Of a stretch of 64,000 nt of DNA, positions 32,544 through 42,425 are shown in pieces. The stretch is from Osmia lignaria lignaria (lineage: Eukaryota > Arthropoda > Insecta > Hymenoptera > Megachilidae). The stretch's first letter is position 1, and the number at the start of each line of letters is the position of its first letter. Below the pieces are notes generated by a model. That model was not told where the DNA came from and did not search any database. It was given only the letters and a program-made list of their open reading frames with translations. Made by a program: the position numbers and the translations under genes. The stretch spans positions 2,135,501 through 2,199,500 of the forward strand of contig NC_135033.1 in assembly GCF_051020975.1 (NCBI RefSeq), given 5' to 3'.

Positions 32544-33439
32544 CAAGGCGTTTGACACCGTTTAGCATGAGGCCTTATTATTCAAACTGCATCAAATAGA
32601 CCTACCACCAGAAACTATACAGTTCATCCAATCTTATCTGTCCGGTCGCTCACTATATGTCTACTACAATGGCTCCAAATTATCGCCGCAACTAATCCTT
32701 GCTAAGTATCGTACGGTTCCATATTGGGTCTTACTCTTTTTAATATCTTTATCAATGATATACCTGTACCTCCTTGTAACCTTTCACACCTTGCACTCTT
32801 TGCAGATGACATGGCTCTATACTCCTCCTCCTGGTCAATTAGACTCCTGATTGCTAGGCTCCAATCCTACCTCGATCAAATCCTTGAATTTTTTTAAACT
32901 TGGAAACTAAGAATCAATTCCGATAAAACTGAAGCAATTCTATTCTCACGCAGCCATAGTGTCCACGTGAACAAGCACCTCCACCAGTCCTAAATCGAAT
33001 ACTTCCACGTCAAAAATCTTGGAATTATTTTAAACCGAAAGCTCTACTGGAACTCAGCGGTTTCTGACCGAATCAACAAGACGCTCCCTGTATGTTACTT
33101 CCTTTACACGCATATCTCTTACAAATCCAAACTCAGCTTGAGCATTCGTTTAAACCTGTACCGTATGTGTATTTACCTTGTTCTAATTTATAGAATCCAA
33201 ATTTGGTGGAATATTATTTTCCACGCCCAAAAACTCAAAGTTCAACGTGTCCAGAACAAGGCCTTAAAAATAATTCTTCACAAACTCAAACGCTTCTCAA
33301 CCGCTGAGCTCCATCTTTAAATCTAAATAGAAAGTTTGTTGTTTGGTATTTACTTACGCCTATTTAATCAATGTTAATTTAAACATAAAAACTAATTTAT
33401 TAATCAGATATTTGAGCTTGTTTTAATGAACATACATAT

Positions 33440-35344
33440 ACATTTTATATTTGGCTCTATATTAGAAAGTGCTATCCGAAAGTGCTACTAGAAAGACCCT
33501 TCAAACACGATCGTCTGTCATTTTTAATTAGAACTAGTGCCGAAAAACTTTGTTCACATAGGTATGTCGAAGAAAAAGGAAGTAAAATTGCAATAGTTTT
33601 GTCAGAAATTTGAGAATATTCTTTTTTAACTGAAATCCAGAAATCAGCCAATGGCATTTCACTGAAGTTGAGTTTGAGATTCGCACCGTTCCTCAATTCT
33701 ATAAATTCCCTTTGAAAAGGATTTCTAATCCAATTATATTGCTCCGTATTAATTGTGAAAAAATAGTGATTAAATTTCTCTTGCAATAAACTTAAATGTT
33801 GTTGAGTCAGATCCAGAATTAATTGTTTGTTTTTAATCATGGACTTGTAAGTCCTTTGGAACATTCTAGAGATCCTTTTTGTGACTCTTTCTGTCAAAGT
33901 TCGAGCTTATTTTTAAACCCCATTAACTTGTCGGAATACGTCAGACAATTTTCGCTTCGACCTTGCATTTTTTTATTCAATTCATTCAGGTGCTCAAAGA
34001 TATCAGCCATGTACGCCAGTTTAGCCATCCAGTGATTATCTTCAAAAAGTTGGTGTAGTTCGGTCATATTTTATTTTAACAAAAACTCACGAACCTCGTT
34101 GCGAAGCTCAAACAATCTAAAACTTTTCCTCGGGATAGCCAACGTACCTCAGTGTAAAATCCCATTTCTGCACAGATTATTTTAAAAATTTGCGAATTTA
34201 GGGCTCTTGATTTAATAATGTTTACGATAGTAATGCATTGATTCATTGTTTGCAATAATTCCGTTGGCAAGTTCTTGATCATCAATGTTTCGCGATGTAT
34301 GCAACAGTGTGTAATTTCTATATTAGGATTTTGCCGTTTTACGCACGAAATAAAACCTTTTTTATTCCTTATCATTGCCGCAGCACCATCCATACAAATA
34401 CTAGTACAATTACTCCATGGAATATAATAGGTTTTGAAAAAATCATCTGTTACTCGGAAAATTTCCTCACCGGTAGTTCGCTCTGGAAGCTCGTTGCAAA
34501 ATAAATATTGTTCTATTATGGTATGTGGTTTTTTCTGACGTGCAATTAATCTTACAACATGGTAACTAGCTTCTAAGGCTTTTATCAGAAACTGTGACTG
34601 ACGATAACAGTGATTGCCTTTGTTTTCGCCTTTGATTTAACAGCCTAAGAAAAAATGATTTATCCTTCTTAGCGTAACTGGGATGGTTTGAATTTAGATG
34701 GCGAAACAGTTTACTGGGTACCATTGCTTCGTTAGATAGCATTTCTCCGCAAATGATGCATTCTGGTTTGGGTGGCGTTTCTTTATCACAACACGAAAAT
34801 CCATATCGAATGTAGTCTTCGTTATACTTTCTTTCCCAAATTTTCTGTTTTGTTTTTGACAGCAATACTTGTACTATGTTCATTATCATTTGTCAGTGAA
34901 TTCGAAAATTTTCCTCGTAAATACTTATTCATATATTTTAAGAATATAACAAAAATATTACCTAAAAATGCGGAGTTCGGTGGGCCAACGTATTTATTTT
35001 TTCGCGTTCGGATGACGACTGACTAACGGTCATCGGCTCTGTAGATAGAACAAAAGTACTTACGTCGAAAAGTACAACGTTCGAACGACGCAATATGTCC
35101 AACACTCACATTACGTATATGTACATGAACATACATACAATGTAACTACATGTTTTTGTTTTATGTATAATTTCGACTCATTGTCAGAGAAATTACACAT
35201 TGGCAAAAAGTTAGGGGAATATTTGGCTTAGAGAAATTTCTAACTAATGTGGTGGTTAAAAAATTTAATTATTCTCGAAAAAATCGCGGCACAGCCAAGA
35301 TGACCTCGCGGCACACCAGCGGCACAGGCGGTTGCGGAGCACTG
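33440..35344 (-). mobile_element. hAT DNA transposon 2 (BED-finger type), minus strand
   Basis: Reading on the minus strand it begins CAGTGCTCCGCAACCGCCTG (ends at 35344 in plus coordinates), the usual hAT CAGTG terminus with a GTGCCGC-rich subterminal block. Broken transposase pieces follow to 33472. The other end is not resolved and may be lost at the junction with LINE C2. It lies against an H-repeat scrap (35345-35410). Confidence 0.75.
33472..34889 (-). pseudogene. hAT 2 transposase (ZBED/FAM200-like), several breaks
   Basis: Minus-strand order: BED finger at 34889-34566 (KIWERKYNEDYIRYGF, CIICGEMLSN, LFRHLNSNHPSY), then a gap with stops. 34393-34076 shows MDGAAAMIRNKKGF (second catalytic Asp), THCCIHRE and EVRWLSRGK. 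33897-33472 has the C-terminal dimerisation block LLPFSSTYLCEQSFSALVLI with the catalytic Glu position. It is the same subfamily as hAT 1 but clearly diverged, so the two are not recent duplicates. Inactive. Confidence 0.85.
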
Positions 35345-35578
35345 TTGTAGAGTATGTTTTCCGATTGGTCCTGTTAAAAAAAAATTTTTTATTTTTTCAT
35401 TGCTAAGGATTATTACAGCATTGCCTCGAAATAAGCAAGTGATCTCTGCTTCGAAATAAGTAACTCGCTATCCCCTCTTCTTTATTTGAAGTCGCCCGCA
35501 AAGTGAGAGGTACGAGAAATGAGTGAGAGGTCCATGAAAGCGCGAAGCCGATGTTTAGGATAATAAATTGTCACGCTC
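35345..35578. repeat. H-repeat scrap and unassigned spacer
   Basis: TGTAGAGTATGTTTTCCGAT through 'TTTTTTCATTGCTAAGGATT' matches H copy 1 near 21770-21840. The remainder is unassigned. Confidence 0.5.
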
Positions 35579-35920
35579 GACTGACAAGGGAACATCGGGG
35601 ACTGATACACTCCGATTTTGATGAAACTTTGCATAAATATTTATTAGACCTGTTTATGAAGATAACTGTAATTCGTTGGTGCCCGTTTTTCACTTTGAGG
35701 GAGATATCAACCCTTTTATCCGAACCGCCCTTTCTATATACGTGCTTATAAATCGTAAACAACAAAAGATATCAAAAAATAGTTGAAATAAAAGTTATAC
35801 CGTTTCTTGAAGTCTATAAAACTGCGTGAAATTTTTCAAAACGGAGGGGGAGGGGGAATTCAATTTTGCAAAAAGGATGATTTAAAAAAAAAACTTACAC
35901 GCAGCTTAAATCAACACGTT
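35579..35920 (-). repeat. R-family MITE, arm plus loop
   Basis: ACAAGGGAACATCGGGGACT onward matches the left arm and loop (GGAGGGGGAGGGGGAATTC) of the full R element at 56044-56602. The second arm is cut short at TTACACGCAGCTT, where foldback K begins. The antisense strand has the shared 62-codon frame. Confidence 0.85.
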
Positions 35921-36229
35921 ATATGGTGCAAATGATATTTCGATAGATGAAGTGGTGGGGGAGATTTTGAAACCAAAACAATTTTTTTAAATGGCACCCT
36001 ATATTTTTCTATTTATAATATTGTAGTGGGTGTTGAGACGAATTCAACGACCTGCTACGTCGCATCATTCCATTAGTTAGAACCATAAATTTTTGCAATT
36101 GAAGTTGCGTCAGTGTGCACGGGGAACGTTGGCTGCAGCGCGCCGCCTAAAAGGGGGATTGCTGCACATTACGCGACTGAATTTTATTTGAGAAGGCAAA
36201 AGCCAACAAATTTTAAAAACAGTTGAAGC

Positions 36230-36415
36230 TCTTGCTAAAATGCAGTTTAATCGGGATGATATTCTGCAACGTACTCGAAGGCAGTACATACGAATTACGT
36301 TCAAGAATTGTGATTGCGACAGAAAAAATATCAGAAACAACATTAAAAAGTGTAGAAAAAGAGTTTGTAAGAAGACTGTAAAAGTGTATTTTCAACGACG
36401 GCAGACACGTTGAAG
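36230..36415 (+). pseudogene. C-terminal scrap of a mariner/DD41D-type transposase
   Basis: One frame reads SETTLKSVEKEFVRRL-stop-KCIFNDGRHVEG and ends at TAA. This matches the terminal RRI..C....G.HVE pattern of such transposases, including QFLKRLQMCISNNGEHVEG at 53627 in this window. Only the last 40 or so residues survive. Confidence 0.6.
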
Positions 36416-36643
36416 GATAAGGCGAATAAAAAACTATTTAATAAATAATTATTACTACAAATGCATCAAAAAAAGGTGAAAATTAATGTCCATTAATAAT
36501 TGTCTCAACTAATTTTTAATTTTTTTTTCTACAGCATCAATATCCCCTCACAATATTTGGGTAAAATCTGATTCCGCCTAACACAAGAAAATAACACTCA
36601 AGTAACACTGAAACAACCCCCCTTTGAGGCGGCGCGTTGCAGC

Positions 36644-36961
36644 TGTTACGACCACCCGCCTAAACGTACGATAATCGAATTTTTCCCACGACCGGACAAA
36701 CATCGTGTTACGACCACCCGCTTAAACGATCGATACTCGCACAATCGAACTCTTCACGACTGGACACCTAAACATCATGTTACGACCACCTACTTAAATA
36801 TTCGATAAGACGCGTTCTCACGGACACCCCACCCTGTTCATCATCAACCTCACCGGACATAAGTAGTTAGTTAGTCGGAATCATACTGTAAAATAAAGTG
36901 CCAAACTTTTAAAAGTACTATTCATTTATTTCTTAAAATCCTGTGAACTTTCTACGTGATA
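36644..36961 (+). mobile_element. Solo-LTR candidate inside foldback K
   Basis: Interrupts the K arm: the opposite arm reads GGCGGCGCGCTGCAGCCAAC, while here CAGC (36640-36643) is followed by TGTTACGACCACC... ending TACGTGATA and then CAGC (36962-36965). The 318-bp insert has three TTACGACCACC repeats (36645, 36708, 36780) and AATAAAG near 36892. CAGC would be a 4-bp duplication, as for Ty3/gypsy elements. The exact 3' end is uncertain by two bases. Confidence 0.6.
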
Positions 36962-37265
36962 CAGCCAACGTTCCCCGTGCACACTGACGCAACTTCAATC
37001 GCAAAAATTTATGGTACTAACTAATGGAATGATGCGATGAAGCAGGTCGTTAAATTCGTCGCAACACCCACTACAATACTATAAATAGAAAAATATATGT
37101 AGGATGCCATTTAAAAAAATTGTTTTGGTTTCAAAATCTCCCCCACCACTTTACCTATCAAAACATCATTTGCGCCACATAACGTGTTTTGTAGAAACAT
37201 TTTTTTAATAGCTTTAACCCTTTACGACGTATTTGACCATTCGCACTTAAACGTAACACCCTGTA

Positions 37266-38060
37266 TAATTCAATGACAGTTGTTACTTTTAATATTAAAT
37301 TTATGTGCAGTGAAACATAAAAAAATTTAAACAAATAGTCAAACCAATTCCTAATTTATTCCAGACGATAGAAAGGAGAACTATCGATAGATCGATAATT
37401 TTGCTCGCAAAACCAGATTTTCTACGATTAGTCGGGCTTTTATTTCTATCATTTGAGAAGCACGTCCTCGAAAAGTTTGATGGAAAAACTAAGAACCAAG
37501 GAAAATCCGTCCAGTTTCTTTTCCAGGGAATGCGACGGATTTTCGAGGAACTTTACAAATAAACTGTTTGAGGATTTGCCTGTTGGTAAAAGTAGCTTTT
37601 CGACTCTTCGAGGATGTTCTTTTTTATATGTTAACTCTGCGAGAACGAAGAAATCCAAAGAACATGTACCATCAAAGCTACTTATGTATATGTAAATATA
37701 CAAGGTATCGCAGGCAACTGAACTAATCGTAAGCTAAAGCTTTAAAACGACAGAATATAGAGAAAAGTTTCATTAGGAAAAGTTAAATGGGCTTAAATAA
37801 AGTATGATCTGATGCATTCGCCAGTTTCGGAAGTGAATTTCGAGAACCCATGAGTTTTTGACAAGTACATATGTTGATACTTTTTTGTAGTAAATAACAA
37901 TGTGCATTGATTTCCATTTACATAAAAGTAATTGACCTTGAAATCTTTAAAACGTCTCCACTTTTAGCGCCAACATGTAAATTTAGCAATTTTGAGATTA
38001 TAGAATTTTAGAATTCTGAAATCTTGAAATTCTGAAATTTTTGAATGCTAACTAGAAAAA
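37266..38060. other. Non-coding, nothing recognised
   Basis: Open frames on both strands at 37449-37703 mirror each other and lack any family signature, so I do not call a gene. Confidence 0.45.
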
Positions 38061-39490
38061 AGATTGCTTGGATAAGTGCAAAATTGCTATCCCCTCCACA
38101 TGGGGTGATCCCCCTTGGCGAACCGAGACGCTCGCCAAGGAAGCCGTGTAATATGATCCGAACCGTAATATCGGTGTGACTAATACCAATTCAACGATAA
38201 AACTTTTTTATTTATGACTTTTTTTAATTAAATTTTTACTAACGCATTTGTGAGAGTTTTCTGATTAAAATCATACCAAACACGATATAGTTTGAATTAT
38301 ATTCATTTATTTATTTGTTCAGAATATGCTGCGGAACTATTGACTACAAATTAGGTGCTTTATGATGTTAGAAAAAGTCCGTGATTTCCACGAAACCGGA
38401 CAGTTTCTTTGTATTGAAAATTATAGTAAGTTACAAACTAATAATAATTAATAATAATAGAATAATAATAGAATAAATAAACAATAATAATAGAATAAAC
38501 AACATAATATCGACTCCTCGGCTGCATATAAATGATGTGTACAAACGCAGAATCGACATCTCGACTGAATACATATGTCGAAAGACTACACCAAGTGTTT
38601 ACAATTTGTGAGCTGTTTTATTTATAGCGTTGCTTTACAATGAAACGTCGATGTGTTCCGCACAGGCTAAAGTAATTTTTTCACTGCTTGCTCCTTGTTT
38701 GGAGCCTGTATTTAAAGGGCTGAAAGCGCCTTTGGTGGGGTAGGAGCTACGTGTCCTTTGTAGGGAATAAGGGAGGTTTTTCGTGTCACGCACCGGAAAT
38801 GGAAATAATGTGTTTTTGGAAAAAAGATTGGTATCTGTTTGAGAAATCTAATCGGAAAGGACCCGTTTGAGAAACTTCTCATAACTATGTGTCCTGTCCA
38901 AAAAGGACGTGATAAGCGTCAATGAATGAACAGGAAAAGGGGTGAATTTATGTATCCGGAGAGCGTTGCTGGACGAGATCAGGAATACGCAACAAATACA
39001 AACGATGTGTACATACGGACGCAGAATCGACACTGCGCGTGGATATGTATGTACACAGTGTCAGGACAAAATTCGATATCTCCACTGTGTATGTGCAAAC
39101 TTTTAACATCAATTTTAGCAAGTAATTATAATTCAAATAATATCGTGTTTGGTATCATTTTAATCAGAAAAATTTCAACAATGCGTTAGTAAAAGTTTCA
39201 TTAAAAAGAAGTCAAAAATAAGAAAGTTTTATAATTGAATTAGGATTAGTCACACCGATACGTTTCGGCTTTTTCCTTTGATCATTAGACCTCTCTCTCT
39301 CCTCCACTGTCTGTCCCTTTCTACGTTCACGCTTAGCTGCCGCTGCATGTAACCCGCGATTCAATACCTTCACTCTATGTATAAATGAAATGCTTGGGTC
39401 CCAATTTTTAACCGACTTCGAAAAGGAGGAAGTTACTCAATTCGATCAGTATGTATTTTTTTTTTTTGCACTTATGCAGGTTTTATGGTA
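38061..39490 (+). mobile_element. P-family MITE, copy P4, with two secondary insertions
   Basis: Degenerate ends: GATTGCTTGGATAAGTGCAA at the left and CTTATGCAGGTTTTATGGTA at the right. The body is collinear with P3 (GGGGTGATCCCCC block, inner inverted pair, TCATTTATTTATTTG, repeated ATAATAATAGAATAAA). It is broken by a 421-bp LTR-like insert and, near the right end, by an H-like scrap (ACCGACTTCGAAAAGGAGGA). Confidence 0.8.
38574..38994 (+). mobile_element. LTR-like insertion in P4 with AATACA duplication
   Basis: AATACA occurs at 38568-38573 and again at 38995-39000; P3 has the sequence only once (CTGAATACAAACG). The insert starts TATGTCGAAAGAC, has TATTTAAAGGG and ends ACGCAACA. TG..CA-like ends, length and lack of coding suit a solo LTR. 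An unknown short element is the alternative. Confidence 0.6.
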
Positions 39491-40474
39491 CACTTTTCTC
39501 GATTAAATTATATTTATTCTTCATCTATTTACAAAATTGTCAAAATCCTCAGTACGCAATGTATCATGTAAGACGTAGCGAAAAACATATGTAAAAAGTT
39601 GCCAAGTTTGAAGCGTAAACTTGAACTGTGATAATCATTATTAGTTTAATAAATGACATAATTGAAGCTATGAATTTCAAAACAGCACTAGCAATCAAAC
39701 GTTACTTCGAAGTGAACAATTCTTTAATTTTCCATTAACCATTTTAATATTTCTTGCGAGGGTTGTATTGTTTACAGCGTAAACTTTGTACTTTAGAGAT
39801 AAAATTTTTATGTTGTTTTACCTGTTAATATATAAAAAACAATTACACATATTAATAATGGAGTTTATAATTTCAATTTTTTAAACAAATACTATATTAA
39901 ATCACTTAAGATCGTAATTACCCATATATTATAATTATAATTATGAAAAATAATATAATTATAGTTATATAGAATATATTCTACACTTTTTACCTATTTA
40001 TAAAATTGTCAAAACAATTCACACACAATGTATTATACATCATTTGACAAGAAACCTTTAAGAAAAATTACAAATATCTAATGAAAAACGAACTTGTTTA
40101 GAACAACTCATACTATATACCACGTAACAAGAAACATTTGCGATGAACTATAAATAGTGAGCTAGTTTTTAAGGAATAACAAAATTTTTAAACTGACAAT
40201 TATATGTCTGTTTAATTTTCCTTTATAGAATATTTTTTAACTCATAAAGTTTATTTATTGTTTATGTATGAATATTTTTTAAATAATTATGTTTTTATCC
40301 AGTAATCAATTGGATAAATAGAATAATTGGAGTATGTCAGACTCCCTTCACCGGTTAAGAGCTAATAAACTATGCATCAAATTATCTATGCGAAAATGAC
40401 ATTTGTTGAAACTACATATATCGAGTTTTTCGCTTATTTACAAAACTACTAGAATCATTTATATATAGTGTACC
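39491..40474. other. Strongly AT-rich spacer
   Basis: No coding frame or repeat boundary seen. Confidence 0.5.
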
Positions 40475-40640
40475 ATGCAGCATGTACCATACAGCATACA
40501 GCATACAGTATGCACTATGCACTGTGAAGTCTGGATTATGTACTATGCACTATGCACTATGCACTATGCACTATGCACTATGCACCATGCATTATGTACG
40601 TACCATGCACTTCATACTACACACTATGCATTATGCCCAT
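40475..40640. repeat. ACTATGC microsatellite
   Basis: About seven clean tandem copies of ACTATGC between 40541 and 40590, embedded in degenerate CATGCAC/CATACAG variants. Apparent open frames here are repeat artefacts. Confidence 0.9.
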
Positions 40641-40959
40641 ATACAGTACATTTGCTCTAGTGCTCTAGTATATTTGGCACGTCTGAACGTTGAAAATTGC
40701 CTATGTCTATTGCATGGTACCATATTCGAAAATATCTAAGTTTTTATTAAATTATTAGCACTTACTTGAATACTTTCAATAAATAAATGTATCACTTATT
40801 AAACGTGTTTACACGCCAATATCCAAACGTAAATGTCAGATCATACATTCAGAACAGTTATTTATCTATTCTTTATAATTCAATCTCATAACAATAACGT
40901 ACCTAATTCAGTAATGCGTGAACTAATGCAAACACATCTGACATCACTGTAAACATTCG

Positions 40960-41290
40960 TTATTGTTCATAAAATCAGTTTTAATAAATACAAAAAAAAA
41001 TTTTTTTAAGTGGAAATACAGTATCCCTTGTAGCCTATTATTAAAAATGTGTCATCGTTCGACGTCAATAGGTTGCACTTGTTTTAGCATGGAATCAATT
41101 AATTTTTTATCATTCTTCTGAAGGTCATTTAGTTAATATAAGCTGCAGTCAAGTTTTGGTATTTCCTCTGATTAAAATATTGATCGTTAAAAAAGTGCAT
41201 TTTGCTAGAGAAGAACGCCTTTTATTCAGTTTTTTATCTGCCCTTAGGTGTTCACCTGTGATTACAATCCTTTCTTACTTTCTCGGTGGA
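40960..41290 (-). repeat. J repeat, copy 2 (antisense, degenerate)
   Basis: The reverse complement aligns with 17560-17960: AAGAAAGGATTGTAATCAC, GGTGAACACC, and the end CAAGTGCAACCTATTGACGT. Several stops break the frame that is open in copy 1. Confidence 0.6.
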
Positions 41291-41330
41291 ATGTTCATAT
41301 TTAAAACCAATTAATCACAGACATTAAAAC

Positions 41331-41687
41331 ATGGTCAATAATAAAACATTTTTTTGTAGCGAAAATGCAGAAGCGACCACATGGACAATCACTGTGTTCA
41401 CATTAATTAGCAGGATAATGTACCATCGCGACACGTGTCAACCGTATTCCAATTTCAAAATTCGTTACCCAAAAGTCGTTTATTTCCATGCAACACTTCA
41501 TTTTCTCTCCTCGTGTGATCCATCGATGAGGATAAACGATTTTCACGGTTCGAGGCATGAACACGAACTGTCGCACCTGCGAGTAAGCCGTACTCCAGCG
41601 ACCTTCGCGGTCGAAGCTCGCAGCCCGACTGACACCGGTGCTCTGGAGCACGAGCAACCCCAAGGAAGGAACGTTCAACGACACTGA
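41331..41687. other. GC-rich island with overlapping open frames, identity unknown
   Basis: 118 codons are open on plus (41331-41687) and 94 on minus (41403-41684). The right half (41520-41690) is clearly GC- and CpG-richer than its surroundings. The minus product FVFMPRTVKIVYPHRWI looks slightly protein-like, but I recognise no family. It may be an exon, a UTR/promoter, or a fragment of a retrocopy. Confidence 0.3.
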
Positions 41688-41759
41688 TTGACGTGCATTC
41701 TACGCAGCTTCCGGCATCTTTTACTTCTTTCTAAATTTCCCATTACTTTTGCATTTTAT

Positions 41760-42285
41760 TTTTGTAATAAGAATCGAAAAGTTGGATCTAGCGAGCTAAG
41801 AATTAGAAATTTTTTATTACTTGCGTTTCTTATTTGCACGACACAAATGGAAAAGTTGAACCTATCAATCCAAGAATAAATTTGCAACACAGTTGTCGAG
41901 CCAAGAATAGATTCGTAACACTCTTGCGTTCTGATATTAGAAATCTTCCATTATTTGGGTTTCTTATCTTCGTGATAGAAATAGAAAAATTCAATCTACC
42001 GAGCCAAGAATAAATGTCTGTTCGAATATTAGAAATTTCCATTGTTTGTGTTTCTTACTTTCATAGTAGGAATGAAATATTTGGATCCATCAAGCCAAGA
42101 ATAGATTTGCAACATATATACCTGTGTTTTATTTATCATGATAGAAATGGAAAAATTGGATTTATCCAGCCAAGAGTAGATTTGTGTTCTGATATTAGAA
42201 ATCTTCCATTATTCGTATTTCTTTTTCTCATGGCAAGAATAGAAAAGTTGAATCTAATGAATCAAGAATAGATTTGCAATACATA
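41760..42285. repeat. Degenerate minisatellite, about six units of 70-136 bp
   Basis: Units share AAGAATAGATTTGCAACA, GATATTAGAAATCTTCCATT, TTTCTTAT and GAAAAGTTGAATCTA. Anchor copies of the last motif are near 41777, 41849, 41985, 42080, 42148 and 42242. Unit lengths vary through internal deletions. Confidence 0.8.
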
Positions 42286-42425
42286 TGTGCGCTATAACAA
42301 TTCCATTATAATTGTATACAAAATTTAAAATACAGTGTGATTCTCTCCCTACGCAAGACAAAAGGCGTGCCGCACAATCGAACCCTGCTGTTTTTGCGGG
42401 TAAAGAGACCCTGGGGCCTGGGACC
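42286..42425. other. Short unassigned spacer
   Basis: Slightly GC-richer end (GGGGCCTGGGACC) next to transposon E. Confidence 0.4.

Larger units (their letters stand above)
27545..33320 (+). mobile_element. Jockey-like LINE C2, heavily broken
   Basis: Related to C1 and directly after it. Order: leader (27545 to about 27840), ORF1 (to 30364), ORF2 endonuclease and RT (to about 33320). It is interrupted by a DDE transposon (28838-29726), a Tc1 remnant (30437-30956) and an unidentified 155-bp piece within RT (about 32388-32543). Many stops. The 3' end is not well defined. Confidence 0.75.
30365..33320 (+). pseudogene. C2 ORF2: endonuclease and RT, interrupted twice
   Basis: Starts SKILLWNSCSILQKRNELI (about 30380), broken by the Tc1 remnant, then resumes with FTIPGYSVIRKNLKF, FIFGGDWDAKHPSWNNY (31160) and TSDHFG (about 31380). 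RT pieces: SSYRPISLPSILGKVLE (about 32170), FGFRAKHSTLHQI (about 32283), AMILL - foreign insert - KAFDTV followed by TAG (32563-32565), ALFADDMALY (32797) and a C-terminal VQRVQNKALKIIL (about 33245). Several frames and many stops; dead. Confidence 0.8.
35921..37265. mobile_element. K foldback element with a mariner-type remnant and solo-LTR candidate
   Basis: Arms about 35921-36135 and 36962-37180 are inverted copies (GACGCAACTTCAATYGC, TCTCCCCCACCACTT). The right end reads CTTAAACGTAACACCCTGTA followed by TA at 37266-37267, i.e. a TACAGGGTGT terminus typical of IS630/mariner relatives. The left terminus is lost against the R MITE. A third arm copy is at 49379-49685. Confidence 0.75.

Noticed and set aside
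36618..36800. Spaced TTACGACCACC repeats as a CRISPR-like array
   Set aside because: Only three imperfect repeats, eukaryotic setting, and better explained as part of an LTR.
37449..37703. Mirror-image open frames of about 80 codons
   Set aside because: No family signature and equal openness on both strands.
40475..40739. Open frames rich in Cys-Thr-Met-His
   Set aside because: Translation of the ACTATGC microsatellite.
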